A stretch of 13,685 nucleotides of DNA from Bacillota bacterium (GTDB lineage: Bacteria > Bacillota > Clostridia > Oscillospirales > Ruminococcaceae): positions 1 to 13,685 of the forward strand of contig JAKPGH010000096.1 in the NCBI GenBank assembly GCA_029550985.1. The letters run 5' to 3'. The notes under the pieces are model-generated. The model searched no databases. It saw only the letters and a list, made by a program, of their open reading frames with translations, and had not been told where the DNA came from. This document shows positions 1-9,448 of this stretch, piece by piece (position 1 is the first letter of the stretch; the number at the start of each line of letters is the position of its first letter). The position numbers and the translations under genes are program-made.

Positions 1-1264
1 GCTCCATTTCCGCCCGGATTTTTTCTTCGTCCAAGGTTTTGTACTCGCCCCGCTCCAACAGGATTCTGCCGCCTACCAGCACCGTCTCCACTTCTGCCCC
101 GTTGGCGGAGTAAATCAGAGAGGCGGGAATGTCGTTGACCGGCTGCAGCCAGGGCTTTGTCAAATCCAACAGCACCAAATCGGCGGCTTTCCCCACCTCA
201 ATGGAGCCGGTGAGATGTTCCAGTCCCAGCGCTTTGGCGCCGTTTCGGGTTCCCATCTGCAGCGCTTCACCAGCGGAGACGCACTGGGCCTTTTTCTCCG
301 CGCCCTTGTGAATCAACGCCAGAATGGAAAGCTCCCGGAACATATTGAGCACGTTGTTGCTGGAGGCGCCGTCGGTTCCCACGCAGAGGTTGACTCCCTT
401 TTCCATCAGGGAGGGGACGGGCGCAAAGCCGTTGCCCAGCTTCATGTTGCTTACCGGGTTGGTGGCCACCGAAACGCGCCGCTCCGCCAGAATCTCCATA
501 TCCTCCTCGGTAAGGTGGACACAGTGAGCCGCCACAGTGGGGGCCTGAAATACATGGAGGGAATCCAGGTATTTGACAGGGGAGCAGCCGTGCTCTTTCA
601 TGCAGTTATTGAACTCGTTTTGGGATTCCGCCACGTGGATGTGAAGCCCCAGGCCTTTGTCCCGCGCCAGTTCCCCGAGGTATTCCAACAGCGGGCCGCC
701 GCAGGAGTAAATGGCGTGGGGAGCCAGCATAAAGCGGATGTTGTCGTTGCCTTTGGCGGATTCCATTTCCTCGAAGGCCTGGTTCAACCGCAAAGCGGCG
801 GCGGGGTCCTGAGGGGATTCGCCCACCAGCCCCCGGGAAATCACCGCCCGCAGCCCCGATTCCTGCGCCGCCTGGACGCTCTGCCCCGCGAACATGTGCA
901 TATCCAGAAAGCAGGTGGTTCCCGTTCCAATCATTTCCAGGCAGGAGAGCAGGTTGCACCAATAGGCGTCCTCCGGCTCCAGAGCGTCCTCCGCCGGCAT
1001 AATTTTCCCAAACAGCCAGTCCTCAAAGCTCAAATCGTCGGCGTAGTTCCGAAACACCGACATGTAGGCGTGGGTATGGCTGTTAATCAGCCCCGGCATC
1101 ACCAGCTTATCCCGGGCGTCGATGACTTTTTGGGCCACAAAACCGGCAGGAGCCTGCCCGATTCCTGCAATTTTTCCATTTTCGATATACAAATCTTGAG
1201 TCGGGGCAATCCAGGTTGTCTGCTGCTGTTGCAGCACCCTGCCCGATTGAATGTGGATGTTCAA
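1..1264 (-). CDS. mtaD: MTA/SAH/5'-deoxyadenosine deaminase-family amidohydrolase (3' end cut by window edge)
   Basis: Metal-dependent amidohydrolase that probably deaminates adenine-containing by-products of SAM metabolism (methylthioadenosine, S-adenosylhomocysteine or 5'-deoxyadenosine) in the cytoplasm. About 421 codons are visible, near full length for the family. The expected metal and catalytic residues are present: His63-Thr-His65, His210 and Glu213 (HIHVAES), His247 (AHCVHL) and Asp298 (GTDGASSNN). The start is a TTG at 1264-1262, preceded by AAGGAG at good spacing; the nearby ATG in another frame meets a stop two codons later. The same fold includes guanine and chlorohydrolase-type deaminases, so the family is firm but the substrate is inferred. 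It lies downstream of the HAD gene on the same strand but behind a terminator and its own promoter-like site, so it is probably transcribed separately. Confidence 0.88.
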   Translation of the reverse strand, partial: MNIHIQSGRVLQQQQTTWIAPTQDLYIENGKIAGIGQAPAGFVAQKVIDARDKLVMPGLINSHTHAYMSVFRNYADDLSFEDWLFGKIMPAEDALEPEDAYWCNLLSCLEMIGTGTTCFLDMHMFAGQSVQAAQESGLRAVISRGLVGESPQDPAAALRLNQAFEEMESAKGNDNIRFMLAPHAIYSCGGPLLEYLGELARDKGLGLHIHVAESQNEFNNCMKEHGCSPVKYLDSLHVFQAPTVAAHCVHLTEEDMEILAERRVSVATNPVSNMKLGNGFAPVPSLMEKGVNLCVGTDGASSNNVLNMFRELSILALIHKGAEKKAQCVSAGEALQMGTRNGAKALGLEHLTGSIEVGKAADLVLLDLTKPWLQPVNDIPASLIYSANGAEVETVLVGGRILLERGEYKTLDEEKIRAEME

Positions 1265-1317
1265 CTGCTCATCTCCTTGTTTGCGCGGCAAAAACCGGGA
1301 CATACTTGCATTCTTTT

Positions 1318-1345
1318 AGTATACCAGCTAAGGCCAAATATGCAA
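1318..1345 (-). promoter_or_regulatory. Putative sigma-A promoter of the amidohydrolase gene
   Basis: On the minus strand, TTGCAT (1345-1340) is followed after 16 bases by TATACT (1323-1318), about 54 bases before the TTG start. The -10 is good and the -35 weak. It sits just after the HAD-gene terminator, as expected for a separate transcription unit. Confidence 0.5.
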
Positions 1346-1355
1346 GAGTGCGGAG

Positions 1356-1396
1356 CATAAGAAAAAGAGAGCGGTTGTTTCGCCCTCTTTCTTATG
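1356..1396 (-). terminator. Intrinsic terminator after the HAD hydrolase gene
   Basis: On the minus strand, GAGGGCG and CGCTCTC pair (one G-U) around the loop AAACAAC. The stem is extended by an A-rich arm (AAGAAA) against a T-rich arm (TTTTTCTT), giving a rho-independent terminator just 3' of the stop codon at 1408. Confidence 0.75.
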
Positions 1397-1407
1397 TAAG
1401 AAGCTTG

Positions 1408-2190
1408 TTAGAACTCGAAAGGCACCTCTGCGTTTTTGGCGCGGATAATTTCCACCACCTCCGGCAGCGTTTGGATAAAGTAGTGAGGCTGGTAGCCGCA
1501 GTTTTCCAGCGCTTGTTCCCGTTGGGCCACATAAGGCCTCGGATTGGGGGCGGCGATGCGAATCATAAGCTCCCATCCCGCCCTTAACGTGCCGATCACG
1601 TCCCGGGAGATGGTGTCGCCCACATACGCCATTTCGCTTCGTTTCAGACCCATGGTGGTGCGGCACAGTTCAAAAATGGCCGGGTCCGGTTTGCGCAGCC
1701 CGCAAACGCTGGAAAGCAGGACATATTCAAAGTAACCGGATACCCCGAATTCGGCCAGCTTGGATATCATATAGGTGCGGGAAAGGGTGTTGGAGATGAT
1801 TCCCAGACGCATTCCCTGTTGGCGCAACCCGCTGACACACTCCAGAAGCCCGTTGGCGGGTTTCGCTTCAAAACACTCGTTGTAATAGCGGAAGCAAAAC
1901 TCCTCCGCAATGGGAAACAGAACCTCGGGGGAGGGGTGATAATCTCGCAGGTAATATTTGCATAACGCCTCCAGTGGGGGAATTTCCCGCATCTCCCGCT
2001 CGGTGGCACGGCGGCGCTTTTGGTCGGACTCTTGCAGCTTGCCGGCAAATTGTTCGGGGGATTCTGGAATGTGGATGCCGTAGTCCTTCAGCCACTCTAT
2101 GGTGTTGGCTGCGTGCCTCACAGCACGTTCAGGACTATACTGGTGGTTGATAATGGTTCCCCCCATGTCAAAAACAACGGCTTTAATCAC
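1408..2190 (-). CDS. HAD-superfamily (subfamily IA-like) hydrolase with Gly replacing the second motif-I Asp
   Basis: Haloacid dehalogenase-fold hydrolase of about 260 residues, likely a cytoplasmic phosphatase of unknown substrate. Motif I is VVFDMGGT with nucleophile Asp8. Motif II is IISNT (Ser133), motif III has Lys167 in LRKPDPAIF, and motif IV is VGDTISRD (Asp192 and Asp197). An alpha-helical cap lies between motifs I and II, as in subfamily I. The residue two after the nucleophile, normally an acid/base Asp in phosphatases, is Gly10, so the chemistry may be atypical. Start choice: the ATG at 2199 directly abuts AAAGG, whereas a GTG at 2190 lies 8 bases from AAAGGA and is preferred; using the ATG adds three residues. 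It is divergent from the PHP gene, with a palindromic operator over its predicted transcription start. Confidence 0.85.
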   Translation of the reverse strand: MIKAVVFDMGGTIINHQYSPERAVRHAANTIEWLKDYGIHIPESPEQFAGKLQESDQKRRRATEREMREIPPLEALCKYYLRDYHPSPEVLFPIAEEFCFRYYNECFEAKPANGLLECVSGLRQQGMRLGIISNTLSRTYMISKLAEFGVSGYFEYVLLSSVCGLRKPDPAIFELCRTTMGLKRSEMAYVGDTISRDVIGTLRAGWELMIRIAAPNPRPYVAQREQALENCGYQPHYFIQTLPEVVEIIRAKNAEVPFEF

Positions 2191-2208
2191 AACCGACATC
2201 CTTTCTAT

Positions 2209-2222
2209 CGTAAACGTTTACG
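2209..2222. promoter_or_regulatory. Perfect palindromic LacI/CcpA-type operator (O1)
   Basis: CGTAAACGTTTACG is a perfect 14-bp inverted repeat with the central CG typical of LacI/GalR-family operators. It matches the CcpA cre consensus (TGWAANCGNTNWCA) except at the outermost base pair. It begins 2 bases after the -10 of the HAD-gene promoter, covering the start of transcription, so repression is the simplest role. No regulator gene is in the window. Confidence 0.75.
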
Positions 2223-2224
2223 TA

Positions 2225-2253
2225 ATTATACAATATATACTTCGCTTTGTCAA
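2225..2253 (-). promoter_or_regulatory. Consensus sigma-A promoter of the HAD gene
   Basis: On the minus strand, a perfect TTGACA (2253-2248), a 17-base spacer and a perfect TATAAT (2230-2225) direct transcription into the HAD gene. The exact consensus at optimal spacing predicts a strong promoter that would need a repressor; O1 lies immediately downstream. Confidence 0.88.
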
Positions 2254-2284
2254 ATTCCAAGTGGAAGTACGGGCGACTTCAAAT

Positions 2285-2314
2285 TTGACATGAAAAAACC
2301 TTGTGTGCTATAAT
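2285..2314 (+). promoter_or_regulatory. Consensus extended -10 promoter of the PHP gene
   Basis: A perfect TTGACA (2285-2290), an 18-base spacer and a perfect TATAAT (2309-2314) preceded by TGC, an extended -10. Transcription would start near 2321, about 60 bases before the PHP start codon. It is divergent from the HAD promoter; the two -35 boxes are about 31 bases apart. Confidence 0.88.
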
Positions 2315-2321
2315 TAATACT

Positions 2322-2335
2322 CGAAAACGTTTGCG
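2322..2335. promoter_or_regulatory. Second LacI/CcpA-type operator (O2), imperfect palindrome
   Basis: CGAAAACGTTTGCG differs from O1 at two of 14 positions and keeps the AAACGTTT core. It begins 7 bases after the -10 of the PHP promoter, the same region relative to transcription start as O1. One regulator probably controls both divergent genes. Operator centres are 113 bp apart. Confidence 0.65.
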
Positions 2336-2381
2336 CTTACCCGGGAGTATCGGGCAGTTTGTCACAGGAAGGACTGACGAA

Positions 2382-3119
2382 ATGAGCAAGTACTATCAAT
2401 ACGATGTGCACATACATACGGCGGAAACCAGCAAATGCGGCAGAATTCGCGCCGCCGATTTGGTGGACCGGTATAAGGCGGCGGGGTATGACGGCATCAT
2501 CATCACCGACCACCTGCACGAGGACTATGTCTCCCTGCTTTACTGTTACGAGGATTGGAACACCTGCGTCGACCGTTTTCTGGACGGTTATCGGCGGGCC
2601 AAAAAGCGGGGAGACGAAGTGGGACTGTCGGTTCTGCTGGGGGCCGAACTGCGCTTTCCGGAAAACGACAACGACTATTTGATTTACGGAATCGACGAAG
2701 AATGGCTGCGCGCACATCCTTACCCGTTCCGCATGGGCCCGGTGGAGTTTTTCCGCCGCTTTCAAAAGGAGCTGTTGATTGTCCACGCCCATCCGTTCCG
2801 GGACGGGAATCGGTTTGTCCGCCTGGATTGCGTCCATGGAATCGAAGTGGTCAACACCCACCCCAACCACAAAAACCACAATGAATTGGCTCTGGAGGCG
2901 TTTCACAAGTACCCTCATCTCTACCCCCTCTGCGGCTCCGACACCCACCAAAAAGGGCAGGAATGCGCCTCTTGGGTGCGGCTGGAACAACCCATTAGGG
3001 ATATCAATGATTATATCCAGACGGTGCGCCAAGGCGCTTACACATTAGGCTGTAAAGGCGAAGAACATAGCCGCATTTTGCAGGAAGTTGCCCAACTTCG
3101 GGCAAGACAAACAGCATAA
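2382..3119 (+). CDS. PHP-domain metal-dependent phosphoesterase
   Basis: PHP-fold protein of 245 residues, the family of histidinol-phosphatases, TrpH-like nucleases and polymerase PHP domains; likely a soluble phosphoesterase of unknown substrate. The multi-metal site is intact: His10-Ile-His12, Asp43-His44 (ITDH), Glu89 (GAELRF), His135-Ala-His137 (IVHAHP), His160 region (NTHPNH) and Asp187-Thr-His189 (GSDTH). The frame is open from 2301, but that stretch contains the promoter. The ATG at 2382 follows AGGAAGG and places HxH near the N-terminus as the family requires. It is divergent from the HAD hydrolase under matching operators, suggesting co-regulated phosphoester metabolism. It ends at a shared terminator, convergent with uvrA. 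Confidence 0.87.
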   Translation: MSKYYQYDVHIHTAETSKCGRIRAADLVDRYKAAGYDGIIITDHLHEDYVSLLYCYEDWNTCVDRFLDGYRRAKKRGDEVGLSVLLGAELRFPENDNDYLIYGIDEEWLRAHPYPFRMGPVEFFRRFQKELLIVHAHPFRDGNRFVRLDCVHGIEVVNTHPNHKNHNELALEAFHKYPHLYPLCGSDTHQKGQECASWVRLEQPIRDINDYIQTVRQGAYTLGCKGEEHSRILQEVAQLRARQTA

Positions 3120-3137
3120 ACAATCCTCGCTTAACCA

Positions 3138-3157
3138 AAAGAACCTTGAGCGCTTGC

Positions 3158-3169
<12 letters not shown>
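3138..3169. terminator. Bidirectional terminator overlapping the 3' end of uvrA
   Basis: AAAGAACCTTGAGC, loop GCTT, then the exact complement GCTCAAGGTTCTTT: a perfect 14-bp stem with A- and T-rich outer ends. It lies 18 bases after the PHP stop codon and can terminate both convergent genes. The uvrA stop (TCA at 3158-3160 on the plus strand) and its last codons lie inside one arm. Confidence 0.85.
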
Positions 3170-6016
<2,847 letters not shown>

Positions 6017-6023
6017 GAAAGAA

Positions 6024-6031
6024 TACCCCCT
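6024..6031 (-). promoter_or_regulatory. uvrA ribosome binding site, potentially base-paired
   Basis: On the minus strand AGGGGGTA lies nine bases before the TTG start of uvrA. The RNA stretch GGGGGUAUUC can pair with GAGUACCCCC, the loop end and 3' arm of the upstream hairpin at 6061-6087, over ten positions with one G-U pair. The site would be open only when that hairpin is folded. Confidence 0.5.
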
Positions 6032-6060
6032 GTGTGCAGAAAAATATGTTGTTACAGTGT

Positions 6061-6087
6061 CTTGGGGGGTACTCGGTACCCCCCAAG
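6061..6087 (-). promoter_or_regulatory. Strong hairpin between eno and uvrA (not a typical terminator)
   Basis: CTTGGGGGGTAC and its exact complement flank a 3-base loop: a 12-bp stem with six consecutive G-C pairs. The minus-strand RNA continues ACACUGUAAC, with no U-tract, so it does not look like an intrinsic terminator. It may stabilise or process the eno-uvrA transcript, or control uvrA translation. Confidence 0.6.
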
Positions 6088-6111
6088 TGAAACTTATGCC
6101 AGAAGCCGGCG

Positions 6112-7407
6112 CTATTTCCGCAGGTTGTAGAAGGAAGAAAGTCCTCCGTAGATGGCGGTGGCGCCCAGCTGATGTTCGATTTTGAGCAGCCGATTGTATT
6201 TGGCAATCCGGTCGGTACGGCTCATGGAACCGGTTTTGATCTGGCCGGCGTTGGTGGCCACCGCAATGTCGGCAATGGTGACGTCCTCCGTCTCGCCGGA
6301 GCGGTGGGAAACCACGGCGGTGTATCCTGCCCGCTTGGCCATTTCGATGGCGTCAAAGGTCTCGGTCAGGGTGCCGATTTGGTTGACCTTGATGAGTATG
6401 GAGTTGCACAACCCCAGCTCAATGCCTTTGGCCAGGCGCTTGGTGTTGGTGACAAAGAAGTCGTCCCCCACCAGCTGAATTCGGTTGCCCAAGCGCTGGG
6501 TCAGTTCCTTGTAGCCGTCCCAGTCGTTTTGGTCCAGGCCGTCTTCGATGGAGATGATGGGGAATTCACGGCAGAAGCTCTCGTACAGGTCGATGAGCTC
6601 CGAACTGGTGAGGCTGCGGTTTTCTCCCGCCAAATCGTACTTGCCTGTCTCCTTATTATAAAGCTCGGAGGAGGCGACGTCCATAGCAATTTTTACATCG
6701 TCCCCCGGCTTGTAACCGGCCGCCTGAATGGCTTCCACAATGACTTCCAGCGCTTCCCGGTTGGAAGAAAGGTTGGGCGCAAAGCCGCCTTCGTCGCCGA
6801 CCGCCGTGTTGTGACCCTTGCTGTGCAGCACCTTTTTCAGGGCATGGAACACTTCGGACCCCATCTGAATGGCTTGGTGGAAGGTGGCGGCGCCGGTGGG
6901 CATAATCATAAACTCCTGGAAGTCCACCGAGTTGTCGGCGTGGGAGCCGCCGTTGAGGATGTTCATCATGGGAGTGGGCAACTGTTTGGCGTTAAAGCCG
7001 CCCAAATACTGATACAGGGGCAGGCCGTGATAGTCGGCAGCGGCGTGTGCCACCGCCATGGATACTCCCAAAATGGCGTTGGCGCCCAATTTAGACTTGT
7101 TTTCGGTGCCATCCAGCTCAATCATCATCCGGTCGATGGCCGTCTGGTTGGTGACGTCAAACTTTCCGATGAGAGCGGGGGCGATGATGTTGTTGACGTT
7201 GGCGACCGCTTTTTGCACGCCCTTGCCGTTGTACCGCGACTTGTCGTTATCCCGCAGTTCCACCGCTTCGTATTCGCCGGTGGAGGCTCCCGAAGGCACC
7301 ATGGCCCTACCGTAAGCGCCGGACTCGGTATATACTTCGACCTCTACCGTAGGGTTGCCTCTGGAGTCCAGAATTTCGATGGCCTGTATTTCCTTGATTT
7401 TTGGCAT
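6112..7407 (-). CDS. eno: Enolase (phosphopyruvate hydratase)
   Basis: Converts 2-phosphoglycerate to phosphoenolpyruvate in glycolysis; a cytoplasmic, Mg2+-dependent enzyme. At 431 residues it is normal enolase length. Family motifs are clear: LDSRGNPTVEVEV at the N-terminus, GGSHADNSVDFQEFMIMP, GDEGGFAP, Mg2+ ligands in KIAMDVA, SIEDG and GDDFF, and the C-terminal SHRSGETED. The frame is open seven codons further upstream, but the ATG at 7407-7405 has AAAGGAGA at good spacing and matches the family N-terminus (MPKIKEI). A promoter about 118 bases upstream gives a leader of roughly 110 bases. Divergent from tRNA-Leu and gpmI, the enzyme one step earlier in glycolysis; uvrA follows downstream. 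Confidence 0.98.
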   Translation of the reverse strand: MPKIKEIQAIEILDSRGNPTVEVEVYTESGAYGRAMVPSGASTGEYEAVELRDNDKSRYNGKGVQKAVANVNNIIAPALIGKFDVTNQTAIDRMMIELDGTENKSKLGANAILGVSMAVAHAAADYHGLPLYQYLGGFNAKQLPTPMMNILNGGSHADNSVDFQEFMIMPTGAATFHQAIQMGSEVFHALKKVLHSKGHNTAVGDEGGFAPNLSSNREALEVIVEAIQAAGYKPGDDVKIAMDVASSELYNKETGKYDLAGENRSLTSSELIDLYESFCREFPIISIEDGLDQNDWDGYKELTQRLGNRIQLVGDDFFVTNTKRLAKGIELGLCNSILIKVNQIGTLTETFDAIEMAKRAGYTAVVSHRSGETEDVTIADIAVATNAGQIKTGSMSRTDRIAKYNRLLKIEHQLGATAIYGGLSSFYNLRK

Positions 7408-7524
7408 GGTAACATCTCCTTTTCTCATTGATGGCTTGCGTACCTTCAGTATGCCACATTCCAGGCATTGCTATGAGTTTGATGTCAAAAGGTGTGCACT
7501 CCAGCCCTAAGGTCTGTGTCATTT

Positions 7525-7553
7525 ATTATACCAGATTTGGAGAAAACGGTAAA
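7525..7553 (-). promoter_or_regulatory. Promoter of eno
   Basis: On the minus strand, TTTACC (7553-7548), a 17-base spacer and a perfect TATAAT (7530-7525) with an upstream TGG, giving an extended -10. The start near 7518 gives a leader of about 110 bases. Confidence 0.7.
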
Positions 7554-7659
7554 CAGGAATAGCGAAAATTAGTTCGAGCCTGCTTCATTATGGATAAAAT
7601 ATTTATACTGATAACGACAAAAATGGAGGAATACCCAGCCACTTTACATGGTCGTTTCA

Positions 7660-7688
7660 TTGACTTTCGTTGCTGCGGGTGTTATAAT
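7660..7688 (+). promoter_or_regulatory. Promoter of tRNA-Leu and probably gpmI
   Basis: TTGACT (7660-7665), a 17-base spacer and a perfect TATAAT (7683-7688). Predicted start near 7695, about 13 bases before the mature tRNA. There is no terminator between the tRNA and gpmI, so this promoter probably serves both. Confidence 0.8.
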
Positions 7689-7707
7689 AATGCCTGCTTT
7701 ACAAAAT

Positions 7708-7791
7708 GCGGATGTGGCGGAACTGGCAGACGCGCCAGACTTAGGATCTGGTGTCTCCGACGTGCAGGTTCGATTCCTGTCATCCGCACCA
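7708..7791 (+). tRNA. tRNA-Leu, anticodon UAG
   Basis: Acceptor arm GCGGATG pairs with CATCCGC (7781-7787), followed by discriminator A and an encoded CCA (7789-7791). The anticodon arm is CCAGA/TCTGG with a seven-base loop whose anticodon TAG (7742-7744) is preceded by T33, reading CUA and probably other CUN codons. The long variable arm is typical of class II leucine tRNAs, and the T loop is TTCGATT. It lies only 28 bases upstream of gpmI without an intervening terminator, so the primary transcript probably carries both, with 3' processing releasing the gpmI message. Confidence 0.97.
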
Positions 7792-7819
7792 CTATTGCTT
7801 AAAAACGAGGTAGACCTGA

Positions 7820-9340
7820 ATGAAAGCACCAACTTTACTGATGATTTTGGACGGCTTCGGCTATAACGAAAGCGATTACGGCAATGCCATTCGGGCAGCA
7901 AAAACTCCCAATCTTGACCGGTTTCTGCATCTTTATCCCCACACCCTCATCGGCGCTTCCGGTATGGATGTGGGTCTTCCCGACGGTCAGATGGGCAACT
8001 CCGAAGTGGGACACACTAACATCGGCGCAGGCCGGATTGTCTATCAGGAGCTGACCCGCATCACCAAAAGCATTCAGGACGGCGATTTCTTTGAAAATCC
8101 CGCTCTGCTGGAGGCCGTGGAAAACTGCAAAAAGAAGGACAGCGCTCTGCACCTCATCGGACTTGTGTCGGATGGCGGAGTGCACAGCCACAACACCCAT
8201 CTCTATGCTCTGCTGGAGCTGGCCAAGCGTCATGGGTTGGAAAAGGTCTACATCCATTGTTTGATGGACGGACGGGACGTTCCCCCGCATTCCGGCAAGG
8301 ATTATATTGCCGAGCTGCAGGCAAAATGCAGGGAAATCGGCGTAGGCAAAATTGCCACCATCATGGGGCGTTACTATGCCATGGACCGGGACAACCGCTG
8401 GGACCGGGTGGAAAAGGCTTACGCCGCCATCGTGTACGGAGAAGGAAACATCTCCTCCCGCACCGACGAAGTGATGCAGACCAGCTACGATGCCGGCATC
8501 ACCGATGAATTTGTGGTTCCCACCGTCTGCATTCAGGGAGCGGGAATTACCGACGGCGACTCTGTTATTTTCTTCAATTTCCGGCCGGACCGCGCCCGGG
8601 AATTGACCCGCGCGCTGGTGGACCCTGAATTTACCGGATTTAAGCGCCGTTCCTTCCTCAAGCTCACCTATGTCTGCATGACTCAGTACGACGCCACCAT
8701 GCCCAACGTTTTGATTGCCTTCCGGCCTCAAAGCTTGGACAACGTGTTTGGCAAATACATCAGCAGCCTGGGACTGACCCAGTTGCGGATTGCCGAAACC
8801 GAAAAGTACGCCCACGTCACCTTCTTCTTCAACGGCGGAGTGGAGGCTCCCTTCGAAGGGGAGGACCGCTGCCTGGTACCTTCTCCCAAAGTGGCCACCT
8901 ACGACCTCAAGCCGGAAATGAGCGCCTACGAAGTGACCGAGGAGCTGCTGGAGCGGCTTTCTACCGGCAAGTACGACGTGATTATCCTCAATTACGCCAA
9001 CTGCGACATGGTTGGCCATACCGGTGTCTTTGAAGCCGCCGTCAAAGCGGTGGAAGCGGTGGACACCTGCATGGGCAAGGTTATCGATCGGGTGGTTGCC
9101 ATGGGAGGCAAAGCCCTCATTACGGCCGACCATGGCAATGCCGACCAGATGTACGAGCCCGACGGCTCTCCCTTTACCGCCCACACCACCAACCCGGTGC
9201 CCCTAATTGCAGTGGGAATCGGAGACCGCAAGCTGGCCGAGCCCATGACTGGCCGTCTGGCTGATTTGGCCCCCACCCTGCTGGACATGATGGGGCTGCC
9301 GCAGCCTCCTGAAATGACCGGCAAGAGCCTGCTGGTATAA
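7820..9340 (+). CDS. gpmI: 2,3-bisphosphoglycerate-independent phosphoglycerate mutase
   Basis: Interconverts 3- and 2-phosphoglycerate in glycolysis and gluconeogenesis through a phosphoserine intermediate, using two Mn2+ ions; cytoplasmic. At 506 residues it is normal for the alkaline-phosphatase-superfamily form. Visible motifs: first metal-ligand region ILDGFG (Asp11), the nucleophile Ser61 in QMGNSEVGH, LMDGRDVPP, FNFRPDRARE in the transferase domain, and the C-terminal metal sites NYANCDMVGHTG and ITADHGNADQM. The ATG has a GAGGT ribosome site about 10 bases upstream. It follows tRNA-Leu by 28 bases and has its own terminator. Enolase, the next pathway enzyme, is divergently transcribed across the tRNA. 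Confidence 0.98.
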   Translation: MKAPTLLMILDGFGYNESDYGNAIRAAKTPNLDRFLHLYPHTLIGASGMDVGLPDGQMGNSEVGHTNIGAGRIVYQELTRITKSIQDGDFFENPALLEAVENCKKKDSALHLIGLVSDGGVHSHNTHLYALLELAKRHGLEKVYIHCLMDGRDVPPHSGKDYIAELQAKCREIGVGKIATIMGRYYAMDRDNRWDRVEKAYAAIVYGEGNISSRTDEVMQTSYDAGITDEFVVPTVCIQGAGITDGDSVIFFNFRPDRARELTRALVDPEFTGFKRRSFLKLTYVCMTQYDATMPNVLIAFRPQSLDNVFGKYISSLGLTQLRIAETEKYAHVTFFFNGGVEAPFEGEDRCLVPSPKVATYDLKPEMSAYEVTEELLERLSTGKYDVIILNYANCDMVGHTGVFEAAVKAVEAVDTCMGKVIDRVVAMGGKALITADHGNADQMYEPDGSPFTAHTTNPVPLIAVGIGDRKLAEPMTGRLADLAPTLLDMMGLPQPPEMTGKSLLV

Positions 9341-9357
9341 CGGGAAACAAAACAATT

Positions 9358-9394
9358 TGCCACCTGGAACCGTTGCGATTCTGGGTGGCATTTT
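9358..9394 (+). terminator. Terminator after gpmI
   Basis: TGCCACCTGGAA pairs with TTCTGGGTGGCA (12 bp, two G-U) around a nine-base loop and is followed by TTTTAT, 17 bases after the gpmI stop codon. Confidence 0.78.
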
Positions 9395-9403
9395 ATGTAT
9401 AAT
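9373..9403 (+). promoter_or_regulatory. Possible promoter of ptb-buk
   Basis: A good TATAAT (9398-9403) lies about 46 bases before the ptb start; the best -35 is a weak TTGCGA (9373-9378) at 19 bases. It overlaps the gpmI terminator, so gpmI readthrough could contribute. Confidence 0.4.
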
Positions 9404-9448
9404 ATAAGAGTATTGAGGTTCTGAGAATCTTTCCAATGGAGGTGCCCT

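Larger units (their letters stand above)
7408..7707. other. Divergent control region between eno and tRNA-Leu/gpmI
   Basis: This 300-base stretch holds the eno leader with its ribosome site, the eno promoter (7525-7553) and the tRNA-Leu promoter (7660-7688). The eno leader contains one weak 5-bp stem (ATGCC/GGCAT around 7451-7468). I recognise no riboswitch or protein gene here; short open frames on the plus strand run into the tRNA and are not credible. Confidence 0.6.

Noticed and set aside
215..1360. Long plus-strand open frame (381 codons) opposite the amidohydrolase gene
   Set aside because: It mirrors a conserved gene on the other strand, has no family motif and is rich in His, Gly, Val and Arg as antisense frames of such genes are.
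2301..2381. N-terminal extension of the PHP protein from the first in-frame ATG
   Set aside because: That stretch contains the -10 box and operator of its own promoter; the ATG at 2382 has the ribosome site and puts the HxH motif where the family has it.
6061..6087. Intergenic hairpin as an intrinsic terminator of eno
   Set aside because: The stem is strong but no U-tract follows on the minus strand, and none on the plus strand.
7408..7428. Seven-codon upstream extension of enolase
   Set aside because: It would place the start codon ahead of the clear AAAGGAGA ribosome site; family members begin at the MPKIKEI-type N-terminus.
6172..7431. Plus-strand open frame of 419 codons opposite eno
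   Set aside because: Fully antisense to enolase, which has all its catalytic motifs; no ribosome site or recognisable domain.
7590..7866. Short plus-strand open frames across the tRNA-Leu gene
   Set aside because: They read straight through the tRNA and into gpmI out of frame, with no supporting ribosome site or homology.
7835..9184. Minus-strand open frame of 449 codons opposite gpmI
   Set aside because: Antisense shadow of a complete phosphoglycerate mutase; no motif.
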